Shown here in pieces: positions 45,576-55,351 of a DNA stretch of 64,000 nt. Both the position numbers and the translations under genes were made by a program. Location: positions 1 to 64,000 of the forward strand of contig NZ_QLZD01000004.1 in assembly GCF_008636115.1 (NCBI RefSeq), given 5' to 3'. Position 1 is the stretch's first letter, and the number at the start of each line of letters is the position of its first letter. The DNA comes from Candidatus Tokpelaia sp. (GTDB lineage: Bacteria > Pseudomonadota > Alphaproteobacteria > Rhizobiales > Rhizobiaceae). Under the pieces are notes generated by a model. That model did no database searches. It worked only from the letters and a program-made list of their open reading frames with translations, and was not told the DNA's origin.

Positions 45576-46370
45576 CTATTCCGGTGCCCTCAGTGCCTCT
45601 ATAGCCCGCAATCTGGCGGCGGCAACAGGCGGCAAATAAGGCGGGCGGGGCGCTGCCGCCGCTTCTGCCAGCAAAATGTCACAATTATTTTCAATCACCG
45701 CTTCCAGTTTTTGCATAAAATCACGCCGCGGCAGACCGGGGGGGATTGGCGGTAAAATCCGGCATTTTATTGTGCCCGGATAAAGACAAAAACGCTTTTT
45801 TGGCCAATAAAGGCCGGAATTCAGGGCAACAGGCACTACCGGCAGGCCAAGCTCGGCATAAATGGGGAAAAGGCCCGGCTTATAAGCAGGCGCGGCACCC
45901 GGCTCCTTGCGCGTGCCCTCAGGGAAGATAATAATCTGGCGGTTTTGCGCCGCTTTTTCCTTCCCCTTGGCAATCAATATTTTCAAAGCCTGCAAGGGCG
46001 CGCCGCGATTGATCGGTACCATACCCATTTTAGCCAGAAACCAGCCGAGAAACGGAATCCACAGCAATTCCCGCTTCAGGATAAAGCTCGGATCGGGGAT
46101 ATAAAGCGGCAGAACCAAAGTTTCCCATGTTGATTGATGCTTGGCTGCCACAATATAAGGCCCTTGCGGCAAATTTTCCGAGCCTTCCACCCGGTAATTG
46201 AGACCGACAAGATATTTTTGCAGCCAGAAAAGGGAACGCGCCCAGCTTCGCGGCACAATCCACGCCGCTTTATGCGGCAGAAAGAAATAAAACGGCGTAA
46301 ACAACGCCATTTCAATAATTGTTACCAGAACAAGACATATTTTAAAAAGCAGCGAACGGATAAACAGCAT
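45576..46370 (-). CDS. plsC: 1-acyl-sn-glycerol-3-phosphate acyltransferase
   Basis: A 264-aa membrane acyltransferase forming phosphatidic acid from lysophosphatidic acid. An N-terminal hydrophobic helix (KICLVLVTIIEMALFTPFYF) precedes the catalytic HxxxxE/D box (AAKHQSTWETL), then FLAKMGMVPINR and IIIFPEGTRKEPG. The variant HQSTWE in place of NHxSxxD is common in alphaproteobacterial PlsC. ATG 46370 is preceded by GGCGAGA and starts just before the helix; the frame is open to 46412. Confidence 0.94.
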   Translation of the reverse strand: MLFIRSLLFKICLVLVTIIEMALFTPFYFFLPHKAAWIVPRSWARSLFWLQKYLVGLNYRVEGSENLPQGPYIVAAKHQSTWETLVLPLYIPDPSFILKRELLWIPFLGWFLAKMGMVPINRGAPLQALKILIAKGKEKAAQNRQIIIFPEGTRKEPGAAPAYKPGLFPIYAELGLPVVPVALNSGLYWPKKRFCLYPGTIKCRILPPIPPGLPRRDFMQKLEAVIENNCDILLAEAAAAPRPPYLPPVAAARLRAIEALRAPE

Positions 46371-46533
46371 ATTTCTCGCCTGATTTGGTGTTTCCCCATA
46401 TTTTGCCCGCAATCCGCCGCCTCTGCCGGGCGGAATAGCGGTTAATTTAGCCCGCTTCCCTGCTTTTGCCGGGGGAGCCGGGCTTTATTATAGCCTGTTG
46501 AGCGCCAATGGAAAAGGCGCGGAATAAAGAAAA

Positions 46534-46553
46534 CGCCCCATAGCCATGGAGCG
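46534..46553 (-). terminator. Probable terminator of the dehydrogenase operon
   Basis: Arms CGCCCCAT and ATGGAGCG (one mismatch), 4-nt loop, with a T-rich run following on the minus strand. It lies about 85 bp after the cytochrome c gene, the last of the operon. Confidence 0.5.
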
Positions 46554-46637
46554 CTTCTCTGACCGGCCAGAGCCGGCAGCATTGATAAATTATTATTAGC
46601 GGCCGGCGGCACCGGCCCCGCCCCGCCCCGGCCAGCT

Positions 46638-47948
46638 TTAATCGACATAAGGCTGGGCGCGAATTTTTGCTACTTTTTCGGCCGTAACCGGCGCCGCATT
46701 ATTTGTCCACGCTGTCCGCAGAAAATTCACCAGCTCGGACACTTCCTCATCACTCAGGCGCCAGGCAAAACCCGGCATGGCCAGATCTTCCGGCCGCAAA
46801 GCGGTAGAAGGCAGGCGCGAACCCTGCAATATGACATAAATCAGCCCGGCCGCATCTTCGGCATTAACAATAGCGGCACCGTCCAGCCGGGGGAAAACTT
46901 CCGGCGCACCCAGGCCATTGACAAAATGGCAGGCACCGCAATTATCCAGATAAAGCCGCGCGCCCAACGGCATGGAAGGCTCAGCCTTTGTCAGCATGGC
47001 AATAGTGGAACCGGCATCACGCACGGGCTGCTGCGGCCCGGCTTTTGTTTGAATATGCTGCAAATAAGCGACAATGGCATCAATATCCTCGCTTTTTAAA
47101 TATTGCAGCGATTCCCTGATAGCAAAATTCATCGGCCCGGCGGCAGAACTATAATGATTACGCCCGGTTGTCAGATAAAATTTCAAGTCATCATCTGTCC
47201 AGCCGGCAAGAGCAGAATTGGCGCCGCGCAAATCGGGCGCTGACCAGCCGCCCACTGCCGAACCGGTCAAATAAAGCGGCGAAGAAGCGTCAAATCCTTT
47301 TTGACGGAAGATAATATCACGCGGCGTATGACAGGCGCCGCAATGCCCCGGGCCTTCCACAATATAAGCGCCGCGATCCAGCTTCGCATTATTATAAGGC
47401 GGGGTAAAGCCGGTTTCAGGACGCAAAACCAGCCAGTTCCACAGGCGTATGCCCCAGCGCTGATTAAAGGGGAAGACAAGAGCGGTTTTTTGCACCGGCT
47501 GCTCCACCGGCTGCACATTATGCATAAAATAATCATAGAGAGCGACAATATCCTCGTCAGTCAGTTTGCGATAACTGTCATAAGGCATAGCCGGGTAAAG
47601 ATGGCTGCCGTCCGGGCGCAACCCGTCACGCAAGGCAGCAGAGAAATCTTCCAGGCTGTAATTGCCAATGCCATAGCGCTTGCCCGGCGTAATATTGGAG
47701 GCGTAAATTTTGCCGAAAGGGCTGTCAATCGGCTTGCCGCCGGCAAAAGGCTGGGCACTATTGCCGGTATGGCAGGCGGCACAATCAGCCATAATCGCCA
47801 TATATTGCCCGCGCCCTTCCGCCGATTGATAATTTTCGGGTAATTGCGCTATTGGCCGGGAGCGATGAGCCGGCACAAGAATAATAGCAAGCACGGCAAT
47901 AATACCTAAAATCACCAGCCAGAAAATGAGTTTGAGCAAAAAGCGCAT
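46638..47948 (-). CDS. Triheme cytochrome c subunit of membrane dehydrogenase
   Basis: A 436-aa cytochrome with an N-terminal signal anchor (LLKLIFWLVILGIIAVLAIILV) and three c-type heme motifs: CAACH near residue 60, CGACH near 205 and CGACH near 340. Each is followed by a class I cytochrome fold with conserved Met-containing segments. It passes electrons from the flavoprotein subunit to the quinone pool, as in gluconate and related membrane dehydrogenases. Starts 14 bp after the GMC gene, one operon. Confidence 0.94.
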   Translation of the reverse strand: MRFLLKLIFWLVILGIIAVLAIILVPAHRSRPIAQLPENYQSAEGRGQYMAIMADCAACHTGNSAQPFAGGKPIDSPFGKIYASNITPGKRYGIGNYSLEDFSAALRDGLRPDGSHLYPAMPYDSYRKLTDEDIVALYDYFMHNVQPVEQPVQKTALVFPFNQRWGIRLWNWLVLRPETGFTPPYNNAKLDRGAYIVEGPGHCGACHTPRDIIFRQKGFDASSPLYLTGSAVGGWSAPDLRGANSALAGWTDDDLKFYLTTGRNHYSSAAGPMNFAIRESLQYLKSEDIDAIVAYLQHIQTKAGPQQPVRDAGSTIAMLTKAEPSMPLGARLYLDNCGACHFVNGLGAPEVFPRLDGAAIVNAEDAAGLIYVILQGSRLPSTALRPEDLAMPGFAWRLSDEEVSELVNFLRTAWTNNAAPVTAEKVAKIRAQPYVD

Positions 47949-47962
47949 ATTTGTTCTTTCCC

Positions 47963-49738
47963 TTATACCAGCGGACGCGGATTTTTAAGGTAATTATTTT
48001 TAATCGCTGCCACCATCCAATACGTCAAAGCGCCGACTGTGCCTGTCGGATTCTGTTCCAGATTTTGCGGATAGGCATTGGCGCCAGGGACAAATAAATT
48101 ATGATAATCCCAATGCTGCAAATAACGGTTTAAAGCTGAATTTTGCGGATTTTCCCCCATAATGGCACCGCCTACCGTGTGCGTGGTCTGGTAGGCGGTG
48201 GCGTCATAAGGCTCATTATCCTGCATACGCCGCAAATTATAGGAATCAGGATTAAGCGCCTTGACAATTTCTTCCTGCCGGGCTGAGCCGAATTGCGCCA
48301 GCTTAATATCATTCTCATGCCAGTTAAAAGTCATACGCATTAGCGGCCGGCCATATTTATCTTTATAAGTCGGATCCAGATCAAGATAAGCATCGCGGTA
48401 AGACATGCAACTGCCATGCAGCCCCAGGCCAAGATTGCGGCCATACCAGTCGCCAATAGCCTGCTTCCACCCCGCGCCCCAGGCAGGCGTGCCCGTTGGC
48501 AGCGGCAGAGAGCGGTTCGGCTGGCCGTTAGTCTGGTTACAATCAATGCGCACCCCGCCGATAAAACCTTCTTTGGCAAAATCAATACGGTTAGTGGCAA
48601 AATCGTCCAGCGCCATACAATTTGCCCCCGTGCCGATAAAAGGATTAAAGTTTTTATCTTTAAAAAAAGCGGTGGCGCTGCCGACATTGATTTGATACGC
48701 ATAATTGCGGCCGATAACCCCCTCATTTGTTTGCGGATTATAAGGCTGCCCCAGGGCAGAATGCAGCAAAAGCCGCACATTATTCATCTGAAAGGAGGCC
48801 AGAACCACCATATCGGCCGGCTGGAAAATTTCTCTCCCTTCCGGGTCTATATAGGTCACGCCGCTTACTGTCTCGCCATTGGCTGATTTTTCAATCCGCA
48901 GCACTTCCGACCTGGTGATATACTGAAAATTTTTATGCCTTTTGGCCGCTGCCAGCACGCACATTTGCGGCGAACCCTTGGAATAATTCAAGCAGCCGAA
49001 ACGCTCGCAATAACCGCAATAATTGCACGGCCCCATTTGCATGCCGTAAGGATTGGTATAAGATTGCGTAGCGATTGCAGCGGGAAAAGCAAAAGGGTGA
49101 TACCCAAGCGATTTTGCCGCTTGCGCAAACAGCTTGCCGTGATAAGTCACCCCGCCGCCGGGCATGGGGTAGGTATTTGAGCGCCAGGCTTCAAACGGAT
49201 TGCCCTCCCCGGTTTTATGCCCCTTTATATTGCCGGCCTCACCTGCTACTCCGGCCACTTTTTCAAAAAAATCATAATAGGGCTCAAGCTCATTATAGCT
49301 CACTCCCCAATCCTGAATTGTCATATCTTCCGGGATAATCTGCTCGCCAAAGGTTTTTTCCACATAACTGCGCAGATGGAATTCTTCCGGGTGCGCCCGC
49401 CAGGTCTGGCAGTTCCAATGCGCGCCGCAACCGCCCACCCCGGTGCCGATTAAAAAACTGCCTAATTGCCGATAAGGCAGGGCTGTGTCGCTCAGGCTGC
49501 GGCGAATGGTAACCGTTGTATTGCTCAGTTTTTCCATTTCTTCCAGCCGCAGGGCATATTTAAGCTCATCGGCCGTAGTGGGATAAGACCAGTTCGGCAC
49601 AATATTGCGATCATGCCCGCGCTCAATCGCCAGCACATCATAACCTTCACGCGCCAGCTCCAGCCCGACAATAGACCCTGTCCAGCCAAGGCCGACAATA
49701 ACCACATTTTTTTTCTTTTGCTGTATCGCCACAATCAC
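47963..49738 (-). CDS. GMC-family dehydrogenase flavoprotein (gluconate 2-dehydrogenase-like)
   Basis: A 591-aa FAD enzyme of the glucose-methanol-choline family. FAD binding is seen in VVIVGLGWTGSIVGLELARE and FLIGTGVGGCGAHWNCQTWR. The Cys-containing PCNYCGYCERFGC resembles the iron-sulfur-type cluster of related sugar dehydrogenases, and the C-terminal THTVGGAIMGENP and QNPTGTVGALTYWM carry the catalytic His/Asn region. It oxidises a polyol or aldonate in the periplasm; the exact substrate is not certain. Export probably depends on the TAT signal of the small subunit. GTG at 49738 is used, with GTG at 49732 as alternative. Confidence 0.93.
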   Translation of the reverse strand: MIVAIQQKKKNVVIVGLGWTGSIVGLELAREGYDVLAIERGHDRNIVPNWSYPTTADELKYALRLEEMEKLSNTTVTIRRSLSDTALPYRQLGSFLIGTGVGGCGAHWNCQTWRAHPEEFHLRSYVEKTFGEQIIPEDMTIQDWGVSYNELEPYYDFFEKVAGVAGEAGNIKGHKTGEGNPFEAWRSNTYPMPGGGVTYHGKLFAQAAKSLGYHPFAFPAAIATQSYTNPYGMQMGPCNYCGYCERFGCLNYSKGSPQMCVLAAAKRHKNFQYITRSEVLRIEKSANGETVSGVTYIDPEGREIFQPADMVVLASFQMNNVRLLLHSALGQPYNPQTNEGVIGRNYAYQINVGSATAFFKDKNFNPFIGTGANCMALDDFATNRIDFAKEGFIGGVRIDCNQTNGQPNRSLPLPTGTPAWGAGWKQAIGDWYGRNLGLGLHGSCMSYRDAYLDLDPTYKDKYGRPLMRMTFNWHENDIKLAQFGSARQEEIVKALNPDSYNLRRMQDNEPYDATAYQTTHTVGGAIMGENPQNSALNRYLQHWDYHNLFVPGANAYPQNLEQNPTGTVGALTYWMVAAIKNNYLKNPRPLV

Positions 49739-49752
49739 CGCTCCATAGCCTG

Positions 49753-50469
49753 TTATGCTCTTTGCCCGTCAATGCTGACAGGCCCCAGACGATAGCGGAC
49801 ATTATCCTTGTCCACCCAATCCAGAAAGCTGGCACGCGCACCGGGAAAGCCGATATAAACCCACGCAACCATATCATAATTGCCGCCATATTTCGGATCG
49901 GCAAAATAGCCTTCTTTGGTATTTTGCCACAAAAAGCTGAAAAAATCGCCGGAGCGCAGCTCATCTATCGGCACCCCGTCTTTTTGCACCTGTTCCAGCA
50001 CCGCATCTTGCCTGGCGGCAGACAAACGGGCAAAAATATTGCCATAATTTTCCTGCGCCCATTTATCAATGGCGGGAATAGCAATGCGATAGGCCTCTGC
50101 GGGGGAATAACGCCCCTGATAGCCGGTATAATGCGGGGCATCATAATTAAACGGTGCCTGATGATACCAATCTTCGCCGCGCGCCCATGGCGTTATCATT
50201 TGCCGGTCAATAAAAACCGGCACCCTTGCCTCAATAGCGCCGGGGCCGCGGCCGTCTGAGGGGATAAGCCGCGCCACGGCCGCCATAATAAAAGCCCATT
50301 CCTGCCCGTTAAAATAAACGCGCTGATAGTGTTCAAGCGGCACCGGCCCGGCCGGCTGAGCGGCAATATGGCGCGCCGACAGCGCACTGGCGGCGCAAGC
50401 GCCCGCGCCAATAAGCAAATGACGGCGGGTCACCCCGCTTTTTATCACAGATAAGATTTTTTCGGTCAC
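49753..50469 (-). CDS. Gluconate 2-dehydrogenase subunit 3 family protein
   Basis: A 238-aa small subunit with a twin-arginine signal peptide (TRRHLLIGAGACAASALSA, cleavage after AAQ or nearby). The mature domain has AFIMAAVARLIPSDGRGPGA, DRQMITPWARG and the conserved C-terminal WVYIGFPGARASF. It forms a three-subunit complex with the GMC flavoprotein and the cytochrome c downstream. The GTG at 50469 gives a compact TAT signal; an ATG at 50514 is in frame but adds an unusual leader. Confidence 0.92.
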   Translation of the reverse strand: MTEKILSVIKSGVTRRHLLIGAGACAASALSARHIAAQPAGPVPLEHYQRVYFNGQEWAFIMAAVARLIPSDGRGPGAIEARVPVFIDRQMITPWARGEDWYHQAPFNYDAPHYTGYQGRYSPAEAYRIAIPAIDKWAQENYGNIFARLSAARQDAVLEQVQKDGVPIDELRSGDFFSFLWQNTKEGYFADPKYGGNYDMVAWVYIGFPGARASFLDWVDKDNVRYRLGPVSIDGQRA

Positions 50470-50867
50470 GAGAAGCCCTGTTTTTTCTTGAAAAGAATCC
50501 GTCTTGTAAAACATTTTACTGAATGTGAGAACTGTTTTCCGGAAATTGTGTAAAAATTCCTGTTATCAATAACAGTCTCATATGCTCTTTACCAAAAGCC
50601 ATAATTTATATCTGGTAACTAGCGCCAATATAATGCGGCACAGGGTGCATTTTATAAATAAATAGTATTTTCTGTGAATAAGAAACACTAAAACGGAAAT
50701 AAACGCGCTTTGCTTTACTATGCAAAACAATAAAGATCGAAATTTCCTGCACGGGCAACAAGGCCGCTCACAGCCTGGCCGGTCTGGCATGCAAGGCCCG
50801 CCACATTGCGGCAGGCTGTCCTGTAATCATATACTATCAGGCCTGATAGGCAATATGACCGGCGCGC
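50470..50867. other. Intergenic region upstream of the dehydrogenase operon
   Basis: About 400 bp, AT-rich near the dehydrogenase start where the operon promoter should lie. The only other structure seen is the 16-bp palindrome at 50834-50849. No gene is recognised. Confidence 0.5.
50834..50849. repeat. 16-bp perfect palindrome
   Basis: CTATCAGGCCTGATAG is fully self-complementary and lies 18 bp past the yifB stop. It has no loop and no T-run, so it looks like a protein-binding site rather than a terminator. Confidence 0.55.
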
Positions 50868-52400
50868 TCAGGCAGAGCCGGCCAGATTTTCGCTGCCCAG
50901 ACGGTAAGCAAGCGCTTCGGCCAAATGCTTGCGGCTAATAATTTCCGCTTTATCCAGATCGGCAATGGTGCGCGCCACTTTTAGCACCCGGTGATAAGCG
51001 CGAGCGGAAAAATGCCTTTTTTCACTAATATTACGCAGCAGTTCCGCACCGCCTTTATCCGGCACAGCCATTTTTTCTACCAAAGCGGCCGGGCAATCGC
51101 CATTGGCAATAATATTATGGGTTCCCAAAGCAATAAAGCGCTGCTTTTGCCGCGCCCGCGCGGCAAGCACCCGCGCCGCCACAGCGGCGCTGCTTTCCGC
51201 TTGCGCCGGCTGTAGCAATTCAGCCGCCGTCAGAGCCGGCACATCAATGCGCAAATCAATCCTGTCCAGCAGCGGGCCGGAAATACGCGCCTGATAATCG
51301 GCACGGCAGCGCGGCTGGCGACCGCAGCCCCGCCCGTCTTCCCCGGCCATGCCGCAGCGACACGGATTCATGGCCGCTACCAGTTGCACCGCAGCCGGAT
51401 ATGTCACATGATGATTGGCGCGGGCAATAACACATTGGCCGCTTTCCAGCGGCTGGCGCAAACTATCAAGCACACGGGGAGAAAATTCCGGCAATTCATC
51501 TAAAAACAGCACCCCATTATGCGCCAGCGAAATTTCGCCCGGCCGGGCTTTGAGCCCGCCGCCGATAAGCGCGGCGCAACTGGCCGAATGATGCGGAGCG
51601 CGAAACGGCCGCTTGAGCGAAATCATGCCGTCCGTATTTTCACCGGCAATAGAATTGATAATGGCAATATCCAGTAATTCCCGCGCTGCCAAAGGCGGCA
51701 AAATAGAAGGCAGGCGGCTGGCCAGCATGGATTTGCCGGCACCGGGCGGGCCGACAAATAATATATTATGCCGCCCGGCGGCCGCCACTTCCAGCGCCCT
51801 TTTGGCGGTTTCCTGCCCTTTAATATCTGCCAGATCTGCCGGTTCAGCCTGCACTTCCCGCGCCAGCGGCCTTGGACGTGTCAAAATTTGCACACCTTTA
51901 AAATGATTGGCCAGCGCCAGCAAATTTTCCGGGTTTAAAATATCCAGCTCTTCACCCGCCCATGCTGCTTCCGAACCGCAAGAGGCCGGGCAAATAAGCC
52001 CTTTACCCATGGCAATAGCTGTCATGGCTGCCGGCAGCACACCGTTGACCTGGCTGATTGAGCCATCTAAAGCCAGCTCACCCAGAATAATATAATCTTC
52101 GCCGATTTGCGGCGGCAAAACCCCCATAGCCGCCATCAGGCCGACTGCTATCGGCAAATCATAATGCGAACCCTCTTTGGGCAAATCGGCGGGTGCCAGA
52201 TTGATAGTGACTTTCTTCACCGGCATAGACAAAGCAGCGGCATGCAAGGCCGCCTGCACCCGCTCACGACTTTCAGCGACAGTTTTATCTGGCAGGCCGA
52301 CAATCGACATGCTCATTTTCCCCGGAGCAATCATCACCTGCACATCAACAGGCAAGGCTTCCACGCCACTAAAAGCCACAGTGCCTATATGAGAAACCAC
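50868..52400 (-). CDS. comM: YifB/ComM family Mg chelatase-like ATPase
   Basis: A 510-aa AAA+ protein. An N-terminal Lon-like ChlI fold (MSIVGLPDKTVAESRERVQA, INLAPADLPKEGSHYDLPIA) is followed by Walker A FVGPPGAGKSMLASRLPSIL, Walker B GVLFLDELPEFSPRVLDSLR, the Cys-rich MNPCRCGMAGEDGRGCGRQP and the C-terminal sensor region (SARAYHRVLKVARTIADLD). ComM is a hexameric branch-migration helicase helping integration of foreign DNA. GTG 52400 gives the family start VVSHIGTVAFSGVEA and follows GGAG; the frame open to 52550 is ignored. Confidence 0.93.
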   Translation of the reverse strand: MVSHIGTVAFSGVEALPVDVQVMIAPGKMSMSIVGLPDKTVAESRERVQAALHAAALSMPVKKVTINLAPADLPKEGSHYDLPIAVGLMAAMGVLPPQIGEDYIILGELALDGSISQVNGVLPAAMTAIAMGKGLICPASCGSEAAWAGEELDILNPENLLALANHFKGVQILTRPRPLAREVQAEPADLADIKGQETAKRALEVAAAGRHNILFVGPPGAGKSMLASRLPSILPPLAARELLDIAIINSIAGENTDGMISLKRPFRAPHHSASCAALIGGGLKARPGEISLAHNGVLFLDELPEFSPRVLDSLRQPLESGQCVIARANHHVTYPAAVQLVAAMNPCRCGMAGEDGRGCGRQPRCRADYQARISGPLLDRIDLRIDVPALTAAELLQPAQAESSAAVAARVLAARARQKQRFIALGTHNIIANGDCPAALVEKMAVPDKGGAELLRNISEKRHFSARAYHRVLKVARTIADLDKAEIISRKHLAEALAYRLGSENLAGSA

Positions 52401-52788
52401 GACCCCTGAAACTCCTCCAAACACTTTATTGCCTGTTGATTCTTCCGCCGGCGCTATTATTACCCGAAAAATTATTTTAATGACGCCTTTGACCTGCCAC
52501 CGCACATAATTTCCGGCCACAGCCCGCGGCAAGGCTCTCATGCGGCGCAAAATGCCGTGCCTGTATAAGAGGCAGACACTCTGAAACTCCCGCCGCCGCT
52601 ATCCGGGCAGCCTGCCGCTTGCCCTTGTTTTGTCCTGTTTTCAGTTGAAAACCTGCGCCCGCCTGCCGCCCTTAACAGCCGACAGCGCAGAGTTTTTCAG
52701 CAAAAGCGCGATGGCGAGTCTTGCGCCCCGGCGCAAAAGCTGCTGCGCCTATATGAAAAGCATACACCCTGAAACTCCCGCCGCCGCA
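52381..52788. repeat. Three imperfect copies of the yifB start region
   Basis: A segment of about 40 bp covering the yifB ribosome binding site and first codons (52381-52420) has degenerate copies at 52557-52600 and 52745-52788. All three contain CTGAAACTCC preceded by a CCTATATGA-like block; the two outer copies share CTGAAACTCCCGCCGCCGC exactly. The copies are 170-190 bp apart in the same orientation. Confidence 0.7.
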
Positions 52789-52923
52789 GCCTATCTCGCC
52801 GGCACTGTTTTGTCTGGAAATTACCCTGCTCGCTAAGGCAATACAGCCAATAATGCCGCGCTTTACTGCTTTTTTAGCGCTTGCTTACAAATAAAACAAT
52901 GCAAAAAACGAAAAAATCGCTCT
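52401..52923. other. Intergenic region upstream of yifB
   Basis: About 520 bp between the yifB start and the DUF1465 stop. Apart from the two degenerate yifB-start copies no gene or RNA is recognised. Confidence 0.5.
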
Positions 52924-53508
52924 TCACTTTTTTCTGCCGAAACTGCGGTGCAATTTCTGCCATTGCAGGGTGACGGGATTGGGCACCCGGAGCTGCTGCC
53001 GGGCCACGGCCGGCGCGGTTTCCTTATCCATATAAGGCAGCCGGCTGACAAAATACTCTACTTCCTGCGCCAGCAGGCGATAGGCCGGCGGTAATTGGGC
53101 AAAATATGTGTCATAATCGGCTGAGTCTGCCGGCTGAGAGGCAGTATTTTCATGAATCGGGGAGAATTGAGCAACAAATACCAGTTTCCTTTTTTCTGCC
53201 GCCGCCTGTTCGGCACTCATCTCGCCATCACGCAGCGCCCGCTCCAGCCATAACCAGGCGGCCATTTGCATGACTTTTATTCCGAGTTTTTTTCTTTCCC
53301 GCTCATAAAATCGCGCTAAAGCCGGGGAAAAATATTCTGCCCCCTCACTGCCGGCGCCGTTAAAATAGCGGCTGACTTTATCTGCCAGGGCCAGACCGCC
53401 GGCAAATAATATATCAAAGCCGCGAGCAAAGGCCTGATGCTCCGCCATAATTACCATATTGGCCGCCTGTTTGGGCAAATTATGTTTCGCCGGCGCTCTT
53501 TTCGCCAT
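52924..53508 (-). CDS. DUF1465 family protein
   Basis: A 194-aa cytoplasmic protein of an alphaproteobacterial family. Matching stretches are FDILFAGGLALADKVSRYF, KVMQMAAWLWLERALRDGEM and LPPAYRLLAQEVEYFVSRL. It is largely helical, with unknown function. ATG 53508 is preceded by GGGGAAG and replaces the longer open frame to 53571. It appears to be a single-gene unit. Confidence 0.88.
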   Translation of the reverse strand: MAKRAPAKHNLPKQAANMVIMAEHQAFARGFDILFAGGLALADKVSRYFNGAGSEGAEYFSPALARFYERERKKLGIKVMQMAAWLWLERALRDGEMSAEQAAAEKRKLVFVAQFSPIHENTASQPADSADYDTYFAQLPPAYRLLAQEVEYFVSRLPYMDKETAPAVARQQLRVPNPVTLQWQKLHRSFGRKK

Positions 53509-53813
53509 TATTCTGCTTCCCCGGGGTTGCACCCCAATATTTGCGCCAATCTTAACGAATCTATTTGTCAATAAAGGCTAAAACGCCACTGTTCGGCCGG
53601 TTGTCCCGGTCGCGAAGGTGCTTTCTATCAGTATTTTCATTATAAAACAGGGGCGCCGACCGGCCTATGAATTTTTTCATTTATGCAAAGAAGCCTGCCG
53701 TTAAAGTTAACGCCCCTTCGTCAAAACAGGGTAAGGACACAATAAAGGCCGGACAGTGATCTGCTCACTGTCCGGCCTGTCAGCCAAATGGCAGAAAACA
53801 AATTTCAGCGCAA
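53509..53813. other. Intergenic region between DUF1465 and opgC
   Basis: About 305 bp, both flanking genes on the minus strand. It contains the strong hairpin at 53746-53778 and the DUF1465 promoter region. Confidence 0.5.
53746..53778 (-). terminator. Terminator of opgC
   Basis: Perfect 14-bp stem AGGCCGGACAGTGA/TCACTGTCCGGCCT with a 5-nt loop, followed on the minus strand by TTTATTGT. It lies 36 bp past the opgC stop. Confidence 0.85.
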
Positions 53814-55133
53814 TCAGACCTTGAGCGCCGCCGGTTGCAAAGCCTCTATTCCGCCGGCACTAAAAGCTGCTTCAGCCGCGGCCGGAGCAGCCTTATCAGC
53901 GGCAATAACAGCGGCTGGGGCAACACTATCAGCCGCCGGAGCCGGCGTCCCTTTGCGGAAACCGGACAGCCATTCCAGATAATAGGCATAAGCAAATTGT
54001 GCCGTAATGCCGGCAGCTATCAGCAAACTGTCTGAAGCAAGGCCGCCCGCCGGATTTGCCTGTTTTAACACCTGGCCGATCATGGCCAGCACTGTGCCGC
54101 AGGCAAAAACCGGCAGGCTGTATTTGCCTAAAATCGCCAGAGGGTGATGCGCACCGGTGCGCGCCAGCCTGGACAAAGCCGGTATTGCCATAATCACATA
54201 GGCAATAGCCAGAATATGCAGCAAACGCGGCAAGGATAAAAATGTTTTGTCAAACCCGGCCAGGTTATAAGGCAGGCCGAAAGTCGGGTCAATCCACCAC
54301 AAATTCCACCGCACCCAAACCAGCGCCAAAATCAGATAGCCAATGGCAAGCGCCAGCAAATAAGGGCTGCGCGGCAAAACCCCGCCCTTTTTGCTCCAGA
54401 TAGCGGCGCACAGGCCGATAATGAACAAAAACTGCCATGAAAGCGGATTTAAAAACCACACGCCCTCAGTGGGGTAATTAGGCGGTGCAATGCCCCAAAC
54501 AGCAGCAAACACATAAAGCGCGCCGGAAAGCACCAGCAAAAGCGGCATATTTTTATGCGCCATATACAGCATTAGCGGCGCACACAACATCAGCACCATA
54601 TAAAGCGGCAAAATATTATTATAGCCCAACTGGTGCCCCAGAGTCACAATACCGATAAAGGCTCTGGCCGGCTCGGCCATAATCGGGGCAATATTGATCT
54701 CAGCCAGCAAGCCGGCCCGGTGCAGATAAAGCGCACCGCCGCAAAATACGGCAAGACTGACCAGAGTCAGCATAATATGGGTGCAATAAAGCGTGAAAGA
54801 GCGCTTCCACATTTTAAACATTAGCGGCAGGCGCCGGCCAAAGGTAAATTTGTGACCATAGGCCAAACCCACAGCCAGGCCGGAAACCAGCACAAAAGCC
54901 TCGGCAGAATCGGAAAACCCGAAATGCTTATGGGTGATATATTCAAATATTGTGCCGGGAATGTGATTGATAAAAATGGTCAACAGCGCCAGCGCACGCA
55001 ATACATCAAGCCGCGTATCCCGAAGACCGGCCGTATTATGCGCAAGGGCAGCCGCCGCCAGGCGGCTGCCCACTGCCGCTTTTTGCTCAGCCGCCGGTAT
55101 TTTATTATCTGTTTTTGCCGCAGATAAATACAC
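53814..55133 (-). CDS. opgC: OpgC family membrane protein
   Basis: A 439-aa membrane protein with about ten helices. The N-terminal LDVLRALALLTIFINHIPGT and FGFSDSAEAFVLVSGLAVGL are diagnostic of OpgC, which transfers succinyl groups to periplasmic glucans in some bacteria. No glucan synthase (opgG, opgH or ndvB/cgs) is nearby, so the acceptor is unknown. The last 60 residues are an Ala/Pro-rich low-complexity tail. The GTG start has a strong GGAGGG ribosome binding site. Confidence 0.92.
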   Translation of the reverse strand: MYLSAAKTDNKIPAAEQKAAVGSRLAAAALAHNTAGLRDTRLDVLRALALLTIFINHIPGTIFEYITHKHFGFSDSAEAFVLVSGLAVGLAYGHKFTFGRRLPLMFKMWKRSFTLYCTHIMLTLVSLAVFCGGALYLHRAGLLAEINIAPIMAEPARAFIGIVTLGHQLGYNNILPLYMVLMLCAPLMLYMAHKNMPLLLVLSGALYVFAAVWGIAPPNYPTEGVWFLNPLSWQFLFIIGLCAAIWSKKGGVLPRSPYLLALAIGYLILALVWVRWNLWWIDPTFGLPYNLAGFDKTFLSLPRLLHILAIAYVIMAIPALSRLARTGAHHPLAILGKYSLPVFACGTVLAMIGQVLKQANPAGGLASDSLLIAAGITAQFAYAYYLEWLSGFRKGTPAPAADSVAPAAVIAADKAAPAAAEAAFSAGGIEALQPAALKV

Positions 55134-55351
55134 TGTTTTCCCTCCGATGCGCCGAATTTTGCCTCTGTAACTGTTTTTACAAGCGAAAAACTGCTTCTCT
55201 ATCAGGCATTATACGGCTTTTGGCCTGAAATTGAGAGTCTTAATTGCAATTTTGCTTTCACTTTATTTTGCCTGTTGAAATATTCTCTGCTCCGGCTTTA
55301 TAGTGCCGCAGCCGGCAGCAAAACCGGCAGGACAGCAAACAGGAAATTATC

